From Epiperipatus broadwayi (Eukaryota > Onychophora > Udeonychophora > Euonychophora > Peripatidae): a stretch of DNA of 64,000 nt. Both the position numbers and the translations under genes were made by a program. Shown one piece after another: positions 45,988-59,224 of the stretch. How positions within the stretch are numbered: the first letter of the stretch is position 1; each line of letters begins with the position of its first letter. Location: NCBI GenBank assembly GCA_028023455.1, contig JAQFVV010012398.1:8022682-8086681 (forward strand), given 5' to 3'. The notes under the pieces are model-generated. The model saw nothing but the letters and a program-made list of their open reading frames with translations. It did not search any database and was not told the origin of the DNA.

Positions 45988-46513
45988 GGATTTTCACCTT
46001 TTCACATATGCACTATACTAATTTATATAAGTTCAATAATGATGGGTTGGGTACAGCAAACTTTCAAACTCAAACACAAGATAGAAAGTTATAAAAAACA
46101 AGAGCAGCCATCTTATTTTAACCTAAATTCTGATTTATATAGGCCAATCTGAAGTGTCTTGATATGAGAGAGTGAAGATGTTACTCTGTTCACTTTTACA
46201 TCCATTAGCTTCTTTCATATATTAATATACATGAAATGTTTTGATTTACTTTGAGTCAATTTTAAGAATTAATAGAAACTATGTAACTCTGATATAAAAG
46301 TGAACAGAGTAACACCTTCACTCTCTCAAACCAAGATGTTTCAGATTAGCCTATATATATATATATCAGAATTTAGGTTAAAGATAAGATGGCCACTCTT
46401 ATCTTTATAAAGACTCTATCCTGTGTTTGGGATTAAGAGTTTTTCTGTACTCAAAAGAACATCATTGAGCTTATATAAATTAGTACTTCACATATGTGAA
46501 AAGGTGAAAATCC
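45988..46513. mobile_element. 526-bp fold-back element
   Basis: Left arm 45988-46205 and right arm 46290-46513 are inverted copies. The outermost match is GGATTTTCACCTTTTCACAT against its exact complement at the right end. Inner matches include the CTCTCAT/ATGAGAG-flanked GTGAACAGAGTAAC string. The 85-base loop is AT-rich. Long, imperfect arms with a short loop and no frame fit a fold-back MITE. A target-site duplication is not obvious. Confidence 0.75.
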
Positions 46514-49500
46514 ATTATTTTTAATTGAATATGTACTATGTGCTTGATAAATAAATTTTAGAGTTAAAAAAGTTTATCTAAATTTTCATTTAGAAAATTC
46601 CCAATATTTACATTAATTATATATATATACACACACATATATACAATAAGATAATGAAATAATATTAAAGTGAAAAGATTTGATAAGTTTAATATAAATA
46701 TTTATATTTTATTTTATTAAATTCTTAGCCAGGCTTTTAATACAGAGTATTTTTGTCAAAGCACAACTGAATGGTATTTCCACTTGCAGCTAATAAATTA
46801 ATCTGGCCTCTGATTTTAATAAATTTGCAAATTTTCGTGTGTGAATGTATATGTAAAAATCATTCAGGTAATTACCTATGCTGTTGAATTAAATGGCCAC
46901 TAATTGCTAAGGGGAATGCTATTGGCTCTTAAATTTATCACTTTTGAAATTGATTATGTTTCAGATCTCTTTGATTTTACATTTTTTGTTATTGCTTTTG
47001 AGTCAGATAACTCTAGCATCAACAGTTTTAAAAGAATGGCCAATGTTTTTTTTATAGTCGATGATTACTGAGCTATAAGTGCTTTTGGATTTGGCTCTGT
47101 TATATAAGTGAATGTGTTGGATAACTCTCGATTTTAAGTTTGCATGAATTTCTCATAATATCTGCCATTACAAAATTAGCAGTTTAGTCATGCTTTGACA
47201 AATATACTCCTTATCAAATCCTGAATTAGCATTAATGTAATAAAGTATATATTTTTTATATCTAATTTATCAAATCTCTTCACCATAATATTATTTCATT
47301 ACTTTATTACATATTATTTACAATATAAGCTCATTCATTATTTTCACATATATATATTAACTATAAATTAATCATGCCATAAGCTGCTTATATGTTTTTT
47401 TTTTATTAGTGTATGAAAATTTGTAGCTTAATTCCAGTGTTTGATTTATTATTTATTATTTTGTCTGACATTATGGATAGACATATTTCTGTTTTTAAAA
47501 ATGATTAAAGGAAATTTGGTTATTATAATTTTAAAGTCTCTTTTGTGAAGAAAACTAGATTGGTGGTTGTAAAAATAATAGCTGTTTATAATAAAATTTA
47601 GAGTTGTTTTTAACTTTAATAAATGGTATTATTCAGACTACCTTTTTCTCAGTTAATAATTACCTTCAACTTGCTATAATAAATCTCTTGCCTTCTAGAT
47701 TTTTTCCATATAATCATGACATTTATTTATTTTAGATATTATTATCTCATGTGATTAGAAATATTTATTAAACATGCAAATAATATTTCAAAATTTTTAT
47801 AGAAATTGCATGCATCAGTTTTAATGAGTAATGCTTTAATATGTGACCTAAAATAACTTTTCAATATTATTCTATGATATCAAAAATTTATGTTGGTTTA
47901 AAAAAAGTTTTTTAAATAATCCATGCAAGGTTAATGGTTTATCAATAGTAAAACAGAACTTATTACGCAACAAGCTTGCAAATTGTAATGTTATAAAAGT
48001 CTGAGTACTTTTCAGTTGAAACTATTTCGTTATTCATTTATTATAGGGTTCATTAAAGTGATCATGATTTTTTAATCCTTATTTTGCCTTCTAGATTAGA
48101 CTAACTAGATACTAATTTACTGCTTATATTGAATAATTAGCTAGTATGATTATGGATCATCCATCAGAGGAAAAAATTCTACTTTTGATTAAAATTTGAA
48201 AAATTTCCAAGTTTATCTGTCTTATATTTCAACCCAACTCACGAGAATGGCATTATGATGTGCTTGGGTTATATAAAGAAGACTATTATTACTGCAAAAT
48301 ATCTAATACAAATGTCTTTTTTTTTATATATGAGCAATAAATTTTTCTTCTTCATTTTATATCCAAAACTTGCTAAAACTTTAAATAATTATTAAATTTA
48401 CTTTGCATAATTTGTATCTATTATAATATCTTTTATAAACTATATACATTTATTATATTAATCACAATATAACACTTTAAAATAAAAAAATGCTTATATT
48501 TAAATCAGAAGAAAATTTTTTGTAGCAATATTTACATTATAATTTTATCTGGATAAGGAAAGTTTTTGAATTAATAAGTTTATGAATTAATAATAGTCTA
48601 TCTGTATAATGTTTACATATGTAATGGAAAATGGGAAAGTTTGGGAGGGGGGGAACAAAGAACAATTAAAGAGCTTATAAAAAAAATACAATTTTTGTAA
48701 TGGTTGTTAGACTTAATTAAATTCACATTTACATTACTTGAATAACTATATTAATAAACAATGGAATTTTTTCTCTTTTCTCTGACATTGAAATTTTTTT
48801 AAAGCTCACTACAATTTATCAAATTTCTTTATACTTGTTTTTGTTAAAATAAAGAATAATTTGTTACTGTTTAGTTTAAAAGTGATATTATCAAGGTTAT
48901 CACAAATTAGACAAAGAGTTTTAAAAAAAAAAAGTGATTTTTTTTAAAAAAACATTTTTTGTAAATAATGAATGTGTTATTTTGAATTCTAAAATTTTGT
49001 ACTTTATCTACCTTTAGTAGCTTCTTCTTCTTCAAAAACAATAGATTGGAAGATCAATGTACTGCTAAAATAAAACTGACCATAAAATTATTTTTAATGA
49101 TGAGAATGAAATTTCTTATCTAATGACAATAAATCAAACATTTCTGTATTACATTATACAAATGCAACGGAAATAATATTATTTAATTGACTTGAGATCC
49201 ATCGTTTATAGAATTAAAAAAATAATAGATGATGGATAATAATGGAATATCCATTTTTTCAAATAAATTCTCGGACTGTTAATCCTTTGCTAACAACAAG
49301 AATTTGATATAGCATTACTATCTAGAAGCTAATGACTGCTTATTATAGAGAGATGTGGAATTATTATTTCTAATATAAAAGCAGATAAAAATCTGTATAA
49401 ATCTTGTTAGGTTTGTAATTTCTAATATTTTCTTTATCATCTTTTTAAATATTAATATTAGTACTGAATTCTTCCAATCATGTAATACATTTTTCTCATT

Positions 49501-51493
49501 TAGACATTTGGTATATAGTTTTGCAATAATTTTTTAATTCTCTCATAGCCCCTTACCATAATTCATTATATCCTGCAGTTTTAACTTTCCTTAAAAGATT
49601 TAATTGCATATCTCACTTCTTCATTTAAATTCTTGGTAATTCAGAACAAAATATATTTGTCGAATTACTTTGTTTTCTTGCTCTTCATTCCTATACTATT
49701 TTTCATGTACTTTTTTTTACCAATTCATGATAGCATTTCTACCAATTGTAAAATAATTAATTTATCTCTACATTTTATTGTCTATTATAGTTTCCCATGG
49801 CAATTCACAATTATAATTTCTTATATCATTATTTTTTTCATATCATTTTTACAGAATTACACTTTCACATTCTTTCTTTTCTTTAGATATTGGATTGTCT
49901 TAATTAAAATTTTATTTTGATGAATTTGTGCTTTTTTGTATCATTTACCTTTGGTGCTATTTTAGCAAGCATCAGTTAGTAAAATTTAAACTATCTTCAA
50001 AATTTTAGTGTTTGTTTGAAAGTATATTATAATTGCATTTTATTTATAATTAGATGTTGGACTACATTCATCATCTAGAGTTAATTTATAAATGACTTTA
50101 GAAAAATTCAAACTTCTCTTTAATTTTTGAAAACCTTTAATTGTCACTGGTTAATAAAAATACAAAATTTTGATGGTATTTGCTATATTTTGCAGAAAAT
50201 ATATATAGACTTTAGTAACTTGATAGTTATAAGTTATAAAGCTAAGTTTACTTCAGAGAAAAATAGTAATGAAATGTAAATAAATATCTAAATTTTAAAA
50301 GCAATAAAAAAGATTGCTAATAAGTTTAAAAAGAAATGGAAAATAAATTTGGTAAAAAATAAAGGAACTTTATTTTAAACAATTTTTAGTTTATGTTTGA
50401 TAGCAACAAAAAAATGTGGTTGGCAGTTAAATTAAACTTAAACAGACAAAGATAATAAGTTAAAAGCATTCTACAAAAGATGGCCGAAAGATAAACCAAA
50501 TTGTTAATTACAAGGCTAGCTATAACTAATGGTTTTAAGAGACAGAGAAAACTATGTATTGTTTAAAATAAAACATTAAACTAATTTTAGAAGCAAACAA
50601 ATGAATAAAATATTTGAAGGTCATTACTAAGAAATGTGAATGGCCATAATTAAAAGCAGGATCCTAATCATCATTGTAGAAATGTATTATCAAAATGGAA
50701 GTACAGTTATTTGGAATGCTAGGAATTTATCAATGATATCAAGCAAAGAAAAGAAGTATAAATAGTTTGCACTAAAAGAGAAGGGGAGTCATCAGCTTAT
50801 TTGCACTCATTGTAAGCTGGCGTTATTGCTGTGTCATGGATATAAGAAGAACCTGAGAAAAACTTATGGTAAAGCACCCAGACTTTTCTGCAATGATGGA
50901 TATGTCCCAGAGCTTGTGCCTCTAATGGTGAAAGATAGCCAGCTAGGAAAAATATTATTAGACCACACTGGTCTCTCATTATTTATGTATGCCTGAGAAG
51001 GCTCAAATAGGATTGTGTTTTGTATAATATAACCATAAGTATAAACTTTAGTATTCACTTAATGTTACCACTAGTATAGTGGCAGGATTTGTTACTCAGT
51101 GTGATATGGGCAGTGCAGTTAGAATGTTAAATCAAGGACTTATTTGTGATATGTGTAAATAAAGTAAATATGATTGCTACTCAGTTAAATCTTAATTGTG
51201 TATGTATGTATTGTAAATAAATATATTTAATTGTTATTAATAATGTAATTTATAATTTTGTTGTAATTTTTGGTAATCAGCTTCATAGCCAAATACACAA
51301 CAAAGTTAGCACAGTCAGACAGTCACATTCAAACCATGTGTAAAAGTAAGGATGGTCATATAATAGTGTATCTCATGTAAATAGATTATTTATAAGAGTT
51401 CAGTAAAAAGTAGGATTATTTGTCATAAGTATTTATATATAAATAAAAAAATGTCATTGGGACAGTCAGTAATAGTTGAATTTGATGTAGGGG
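46514..51493. other. mostly featureless; possible gypsy 5' leader at its end
   Basis: Five kilobases of AT-rich DNA without recognised genes. Open frames such as 49633-49920 are phenylalanine/isoleucine-rich artefacts of composition. The last part (about 50690-51490) is less AT-rich and could be the 5' LTR and leader of the gypsy relic that follows, but no second LTR exists in the window to confirm it. Confidence 0.35.
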
Positions 51494-52140
51494 TTGCTGG
51501 GGGATGGCTGTTTTACATTAATCAGCTTAATTTTTTTTTTCTTACTCAATGGTATTGTATACAAGAAGAGAAAAATAGCAGCATTGCTGTGCCTATCAGG
51601 CAGAGGGGTAATAGCAATAATAAATAAATATTACAATTTACCTATAAATAATACAGTAGCATATGTGGATATTGTAAAAAACTTAAGTGATCATTTTAGC
51701 CCCAATCAATTCAAACACATAGCTTGCTTGTCTCTTTGAAACAAAAGACAAGCAAAGAACAATAAAAGATTCTGCTTTATAATTAAGGCAAGTAGCAAAA
51801 GATTGTTTATATGGTAACTATGCTAATGAAATATTGCTTGATCAGTTTTTATGGGGTCTGCTTGATGATAATCTGAGAAAAAAATCTGCTGTGTGATACA
51901 GATTTGAATTGCTTTCAAGAAGGGCATAGGTCATCAGCTAATAATATTAGTACAACTGGCCTGTTTTAAAAAATAACTGAAAGTAAGGATATAGCAGTGT
52001 GGAAAACTGATCATAAAGAAGAGGGTTCAAAGAAAATAATTGTTTTCACTGCTGTAAAAACGGGCACATAAAAAGCCAGGGTAAGTTTGTAGATGAAAAG
52101 TACCATAACTGCAATGTAAAAACATTTTAAAAAGGTGTGT
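51494..52140 (+). pseudogene. gypsy gag and nucleocapsid relic
   Basis: An 81-residue open segment (51494-51739) has the capsid-type pattern KKRKIAALLCLSGRGV, then AYVDIVKNLSDHFSPNQ, as in gypsy gags where a 'YxxLxxxLxxHFxPxxN' block follows a 'kaALLxLxGxxa' block. After several frame changes a FHCCKNGHIKSQ segment near 52045-52080 and an HNC segment near 52108 are remnants of two CCHC zinc knuckles of the nucleocapsid. Confidence 0.65.
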
Positions 52141-52545
52141 AAGGCAAAAGCTAGTCATCAGTGGAAGAGTAATATAAATTCAAATGCAATTGTAACAGAT
52201 GATATTATGAGTATAAATAATATGGGAGCAAGTCTGAGAAATAAATTTATGTTAAAATTAAAAATCTGTAATAAAGACATTAATATGGAAATTGCCAGCA
52301 ACTTAGGCATTTTATTGTGCTCAGAAAAATTATGGAAACAGATTAAGGAGAAATGCACTGATGTTCCAATTAGATAGACAAGTATAAGAGCTGTAGACAT
52401 CAGTGGCAATGAATTGGGTATACTAGGCTACACTATAGTACCAATAAAACACAAAAATAAGAATGTAAAATTGCTATTGTACATAGAAAAGGTAAAATCA
52501 GTCTGTTAATAAGGCAGAAATGGTTTTCAAAGTTAGACATAACCA
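52135..52545 (+). pseudogene. gypsy aspartic protease relic
   Basis: The 80-residue open segment to 52377 contains INMEIASNLGILLCSEKLWKQ. In active proteases the corresponding stretch is MElDTGAxVSlIsEkLW, so the catalytic D-T-G is replaced and the enzyme is dead. The continuation past the stop holds NELGILGYTIVPI, the usual later strand with a G-x-x-x-V pattern. Confidence 0.65.
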
Positions 52546-52789
52546 TTAACATTAATGTGGTGAATAATGTGGCAAGCAGACTGGAAATAAAGCAGAGAGA
52601 TTCATGGAAGTATTCAAAAATAAGTTAGGGCAAATAGCAGGTAACCCTGCCCACATTGAGTTGGTGGAAAAATCAAACCCTTTTATTTGTAATACTAAAA
52701 AGATACTGCTCACACAAAAAGAAAAAAATAGAAAAAAAAGTAAGATTTCTGGTTAGTAAGGGCATATTAACAAAGTGGAATCAGCAGAT

Positions 52790-53540
52790 TGAGTAGTGCC
52801 AACCGTAAAAATCACTAAGCCAAGTGGGCAGATAAGAATTTGTGGGGATTGTAGAGTTACCATGAACAAATATATGAATAAAGGAGCATATCCTGTACCA
52901 AATGTTAGAGAAGTATCAGCAAGATTAATAGATGCAATTTTTTTTGCAAAATTAGATCTTAATTTCACATTTCATCAGTTCAATATAAGTTCAAATATTT
53001 ACAGCTCAAATATTAATCTTAACAACACCTTTTGGGTTGTTCAGCTGTTGTAGATTGCCATTTGGAATCTCAACAGCTCCCAACATTTTTCAAGCAAAAA
53101 TTGACCACATTCTAATTGGTGTAACAGGAGTCATATTATATTTGAATGATATCTTAATTACTGCAGTGACAGTGAAAGAGTTAAAAGACAGGTTATTAAG
53201 TGTTTGCAAATGACTAAGTAGGGTGGGGGTTAAGTTGAATTAGAAAAAATGTGTGTGGCAGACTCAATAATTGTTTTTTAGGCTACATCATTTTGGACAA
53301 AGGAAAAAAGCCATGTCCAGATAAAGTAACAGTTGTAAAAAAAATGCAAATAAACCCCAGAATCTAAAACAAGTGCAAGTATTTCTTGGATTGGTAAAGT
53401 TTTACAAACCATTCTTAAACATCAAAACAATCATAGCTAAACCATTATATGATCTGCTTAGAAAAAATCACAAATGACAGTGGACACAGATGTAGGAAAT
53501 AGCTTTCGAGAAAACAAAGGCACTGCTAATGTCAGATAGG
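52790..53540 (+). pseudogene. gypsy reverse transcriptase relic
   Basis: PTVKITKPSGQIRICGDCRVTMNK (from 52796) and AYPVPNVREVSARL are RT blocks 1-2. FFAKLDLNFTFHQF near 52940-52982 has the first catalytic aspartate. RLPFGIS..APNIFQAKID near 53053-53105 and VILYLNDILIT near 53132-53164 follow. The last is the YLDD box with its second-to-last aspartate changed (YLND). A post-catalytic stretch follows with a KKPCPDKVTVVKKM segment near 53306-53347. The frame breaks at least three times. Confidence 0.8.
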
Positions 53541-53900
53541 GTATTAATGCAATACAATAGTGAGAAAAAACAGAGTAACTACTGACATGTCTGAATATAG
53601 GGTGGGTGCAATCTTTGCACACCCTAATGATAAGGGAGAATTGCCACTAGCTTACACTTCATGCACCCTTTCAAACACAGAAAAAAACTACAGCCAAATT
53701 GATAAAAAAAAGCATGTGCCATAGTATTTGCAATTAAAAAATTCCACCATTACATATGGGGTAGAAGTTTTGAAAATTTCATGGACCCTAAGCCTTTACT
53801 AGGTATTCTTCCCATGACAAAATAGTGTCCAGACACATAAGTCTGATGATGTTAAGCTGGTGGAATATTTTGACCACATACAATTGTAAGTCATACTACA
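53541..53900 (+). pseudogene. gypsy RNase H relic
   Basis: TTDMSEYRVGAIFAHPNDKGELPLAYTSCTLSNTEKNYSQIDKK occurs as consecutive segments from about 53576 to 53710. The pattern is DASxxGVGAVxxQ...PxAxxSRTLxxxEKNYSQxxKE. The first catalytic aspartate is retained in TTDMS, and the glutamate in EKNY. A later KKFHxYxxG-like segment lies near 53735-53765. Confidence 0.75.
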
Positions 53901-53971
53901 AAAAAATGAAACATCACACATGCCTATGCTCTATCTAGATGCCCAGATAGACTGGAACCTATAAAACAGAG

Positions 53972-54268
53972 GTGAACTATATTCATAGTATAAAATCAAG
54001 CATATTAAAAAATGAAACAGAAGGGAAGTGGACAAGAGAAAATCAGGAATACCAGATACTAAGCAGGTGCATAAGAGAAGGATGGCCTAAAACAAAACCG
54101 AACTATGTAAATCAAGGAATTTGGATAGACAGAGAAAAACTGTCAGTATGTAAAAGATGGGATAAAATGGTAATTCTGCCTGTAGGCTGTAATAAGGTAT
54201 TGGAACTGTTACATAAAGGTCACTTTGGAATAGTGAGAGGTAAAAAGATAAATTATTTAGACAGATAA
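53972..54268 (+). pseudogene. gypsy integrase N-terminal region, truncated
   Basis: A 98-residue open segment. It holds the linker with REGWP and a LSVCKRWDKMVILP block, then VLELLHKGHFGIVRGKK, the H-x3-H start of the integrase H2C2 zinc finger (LHxGHxGxxRxK). The following C-x2-C and the whole catalytic core are absent because the element ends here. Confidence 0.75.
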
Positions 54269-57200
54269 GCATCTTTAAAAACGTGAGAATAGTATTCATA
54301 GAATAATAATTAAATACTATTTTATATAGAATATTTTAATTTTAAAAATATTTATTTATCAGATAATATGTCTATTGTAATAATTTTGTATAGAATACTT
54401 CCTTACACTCACAATATTGAATTTAAAATAATTATTTAATTATTGTACAGATACAAGTTTTCTAATTGAAATGTATGTTGAAACATTAAGCCAGTGTGAG
54501 TTTGCATGTATTTAAAAAACAAAATAAAATTAATTTGTTACAAATATTATTTCCATCTAAAAATAGATTTAAATAAACAGAATCTAAAAAACATAACTGA
54601 ACACTTGTATCTGTCATTAAGAATTATAGATGTTTACTTGCACCAGACAAAAATTAAGTACAGAATGTTAAATAATTCTTGATTAATCAATATTTCATTA
54701 AAATCAAATATAAATAAAACATTTTAATCTATCTAGTTAATTTTTTCATACATTCAGATTCTGTCTATTTTTTATTTATAGAAAGAGCAAAAGAATCAAA
54801 TGTCTGATTTTAAGTGATTTCTTGAAATATAGAAAGTCAGTTGGAAATTAAATTCAAATGAATTACTAGAGTATTAAGATTTTTTTCCTGCTACTAAAAT
54901 TTATATTTTGTTAAATTTCCCAAAAACCAAAATTCTAATTAAAAATTAAAAATATGAAGGTAAAAGATTTTATATTTGGCATTTCTATTTTAAATGTAAT
55001 TTACAATGTCATACTTTCTAATGTAATAATAATATTAAAAGATTAAAAATGTATATACCGAGTTTAGAAATTTTAAATTTTTAAATGATTTTTTGATGTT
55101 CCTAATTTTTTTTAATCAAAACTAATTAAATTGTAAATGAACTGACTTTATTGAAAAAATAAATTCTAAAATGATAAACATTGGGAAAAAGCCTTTACTG
55201 GCTGTACTTTAATCACAGTAATGACAAAAAAAATTTAAGAACTTTTATTTTTATATATAATTTTAGCAATAATTGTTCCTATTAATAGAATTTTATTTCT
55301 GCATAAAATTAATTAGTTTTAAGCAATATATATATAATTTAATTCTAAAACGTTAGTTCTACATCAAGAGAAATCCCTATGCTTCTATAAAGTAAAACTT
55401 CCTTTTTAAAAGGAAAAAATAAGAATAATAAAAAATCAAATTGTAAGAAAATATTTAAAATTTCATTTTAAGGAGAAAAACATGCTTCAACATATAGATT
55501 TAAACTGTGCCTACTTCACTCTACAAATTTTTCATTTATCAAAAAATATAAGAGCAAAGAGAAATTCATAAAGTGTAAAATATATATGTTCTTATTTACA
55601 TTATGTTTCTATGAAGATACAAATTTCAAATTGAAAGATTGTTTTTGATAAGCTATTTCAATATTTTTGTTATTGAAAAGTGAAAATTTATTTTCCAACA
55701 AATGTGGAAAAAAAAATTGAGATATAAATTTAAGTGTCAAACATCTCTGCATCCAAATTATGCTCAAGGTTTATTATTTTTGGTGAATAAGTCATAAATA
55801 ATATTTACTAAAAAATAATCCCTATCCAATTATTTGTGTTTGCAGATAAATAAAGTGTGTTAAATATTTATTGTTTATAAATAAAATTTTCCTAAATTGT
55901 ATTAACAAATATAAGACCTTGAATTTTTTATTATTGTTTATTATTGTTATTTTATAAGTTAATATATTTAACTAGGTATAAGGTTTTCATGTGAACATAT
56001 TTTAATTTTGAATTAAATTTCAAAATTTTACATAGTGTATGGTGCACATTATGAAATTACATGTAAAAACAATTTCTGACTAATAATCAAAATTAATTAG
56101 AAAATATTATTACTATTAGTTATTCAAAGTAGTTCACATAAACAATAATAAAATAATATAAGTATTTTTAAGACTTAATGTTATAATTGAAATATCAGAT
56201 GAAAAAAATGCCAATTTAAATATTTTAATAGATTTAAAAATTAAAAATATCTGCATCTTCAAATCATATTAATATAGATTTAAATCTAAATCAATGGTGC
56301 ATATGTATGTAAAATATAATATGCTTGTTTACAATTAACAAAATGGATGGGAAAATAATTTATCTTGGCAAACCTAAGAAATGCCAAAAATAGCTATGCT
56401 TAATAGCATAAACCCAACAATAATATTATACTTTTACAACAGCTTAAGATGGGTGAAAAATTATTTTGAAAATTTGGATTTTTATTTATTTACAGGCATA
56501 TTTGTGTAATGTGACCTATTTGGGCATGAAGTAAAAGATGACTATATCTTGAGTGAATAATACATTTAAGTATGGTGTTATGGTAGCATAAAATAGTTAA
56601 AGGATGATCTTAATCACTGAAGTATATTCAGCTTTAAAAAAGAACAATTGTTAGAACGCAAATGACCAATAAACAAGAATACGGACACATTAGACAACCC
56701 TTCTTTTATATTTTATTCTATTATGAAATACATAATTAGATGAATATCATTATTAATAAAATATATCTAAGGATCAGAAGCTTCCTATTGCTAAAACATT
56801 TTATATCTTACATCTCAAAAGAATTTTAAGTCTAAATGCTATAGAAGTGCAGTAGATAAGGAACAACCAATTAATATACCAACTAATATATTCCAAATAA
56901 TAGTTCCACAAGAACAAAATAAAAAAGAATAAAAAAACAAAACAATGTATGCTACATAATTGCAATTGATATTAACAATCAAATAAATGTATTTTACATT
57001 AATTAAATTAAGAAGCAGCTAACTCTTCTATATGATTGTGAATATTCTGAGATGGATATATTAGTTCATTGCTATTTAAAATTATTTTACTTTAATGCAT
57101 ATATGTACTTTAATAAAAAAAATTCAGTCAGATTGACATGGCATTACAAAGAAATAGAATAGATCAACATTTTCTTTTGGCATTTGGTGAATCTAATTAA

Positions 57201-59224
57201 AATAGTTTTGAACTATAGATAGAGTTTTTACCAAAGAAATAATCATTTTCTATATCTGAAAATATATGAACTAATATTTTTATAATGAATATTTATTCTT
57301 TTATATTTTATCTGTAAGTACTAAACAATGTTGTAACTTTTCCCATGCATCCTTAATGATTAAAGAGTTCACCCCAACATGCTTAATAGCACTGCAGTGT
57401 TAGTAACATTCATCTCATAATAATACATTGGAGCAGTCTGAAGACTTTTCTGCAATTTATTATTGAATGACATTATTATTATACTAGATAGTCTACATTT
57501 TAATTTCAATGCTTGTTTTTAAGTGGCAGAAATAAGTAAAAGATAAGAAAGCTCTAAACTTAAATGCAACTTGAGAATTCAGTTTTTTCTTTATTTATTT
57601 TTATAATTTTAAAAATATTTTTATTAATTTGAAACATAAAATAATTATGAAAATGAAATACATTTGATAATAAGGACATATATACATTGACATATTAAAC
57701 CATTTACGCATATGTATTTTTAATAATCCATAGTAGCTGGTTAGATTAAGTTTCCAAATTTTTATTTTAGTAAATTAACCCTTGTTCTTCATCACATTTT
57801 ACAATTTTCAAAATATTTTTTAGAAATATAATTTTACAAACAAAAAATTCTTAATAAATAATTTTTTAATTTTGCAAATATAAAAAAAAGTAATAAATAA
57901 AAATATGTAATCAAAACAGATAATTCTAATAAAAATGGTTTTAAATGGAATAAATTTATATGAATTCCATTTCTAAATCCTTATGATTTTTTGTTAAGAA
58001 CAAATAAACCAATGGATTTATATTTTAAAATTTTTAATTCCACTTATAAATATTAAAAAATGTTAAAAAAAATTATAGCTGTGGTGGTTATAGATGGACT
58101 CCTTTTTTGGTCAATTATAACATTCAGATTTACATTATTCATAGCTCTTGACTTGTATGCTTTTAAAACAAATATTTTTGAATATTATTTGAATCTAATC
58201 ATAATATGTCAAAAAATAAATATTTTACAAATATTTTATACAATTAATCAAAAATACATAAACAAATAGAAAACGTGCCTTTTTAAATTTAAACAGAAAT
58301 CGGATGCTTGCATGAGTTTTTTTACAAACACTTTTAAATATGAGAGCATAAAAAACTTACCAATCAGTATTTATCAGCACTTTTAAGCAGTTCTTATCAT
58401 ATAACTAAAATATATATTTTAGTTTCAGTGTTAAACATCAAATGAATGTAAAACTGACAAAAAAACATGATTTCTAGCCACAAGAAAGTCAATTTAAACC
58501 AAACAATCAAAATACCACTATCTAGTGGGAAAAAGTGTTGATTTTTTATTGGTGAAAAAGTTAAAACTGTGTTGTACAAAATAGAAAAAAAAAATTTTTT
58601 TTACATTATTCTATACAAAAATAGAATCCAAGCTTTTATAAATATTTCACATAATAATTTCATTAATTTCATTGTTTTTAAAATACTTTTACTATATGCT
58701 ATTACTTTAGGTATTTGAAAATAATTTTTAATAAGAACTATGAATAAAAAAAATTATTTTGTTATAAACTGAAGGCTGTGTGCATAAAATATTAACCTTC
58801 ATTTGGATAATGATTTAGGTACATTTAATAAACAGGAAATGATTAAAATAATTATTTGTTGATGTGCATTCTAAATACTTACTTCACTTATGCTATGTTT
58901 TGGCATTTATTTATTCACAGATATAATGAATGAAAACAAATTTTCATGAATCAGTCTTTATTAAATTATAAATTATTACATTTTATTTAACTTTAAATAT
59001 ATACTATATAATTAATAGAATTTAAATATATTTATAACCTGTTACATAAATACATAACAATCTTCATCTTTTAATACTTCTCTTTATATTATTAATATAC
59101 TGTAACTTCTATTTCTGGAAAGCATAATTAAGTTTACTTTTGTATATATAGTACACAGTGCTATTTTTATTTAAATTATTTAATTGAAACTAAAATCTGT
59201 CCTTTTTTTGTTAATTTTATATCC
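54269..59224. other. no clear feature
   Basis: Five kilobases of uniformly AT-rich DNA. Chance frames only (such as 58060-58269). No repeat, RNA or coding signal that I can support. Confidence 0.45.

Larger units (their letters stand above)
51494..54268 (+). mobile_element. Ty3/gypsy-type LTR retrotransposon relic (forward)
   Basis: Gag, nucleocapsid, protease, RT, RNase H and the start of integrase occur in the order protease-RT-RNase H-integrase that defines Ty3/gypsy. Every domain is interrupted by stops or frame changes. It breaks off within the integrase zinc-binding region at about 54268 and has no 3' LTR, so it is 3'-truncated. It is more complete than the reverse-strand relic at 29-31 kb. 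Confidence 0.8.

Noticed and set aside
49633-49920. Phenylalanine/isoleucine-rich open frame as a membrane protein
   Set aside because: Hydrophobicity is a by-product of T-rich DNA; no promoter, start context or repeat conservation.
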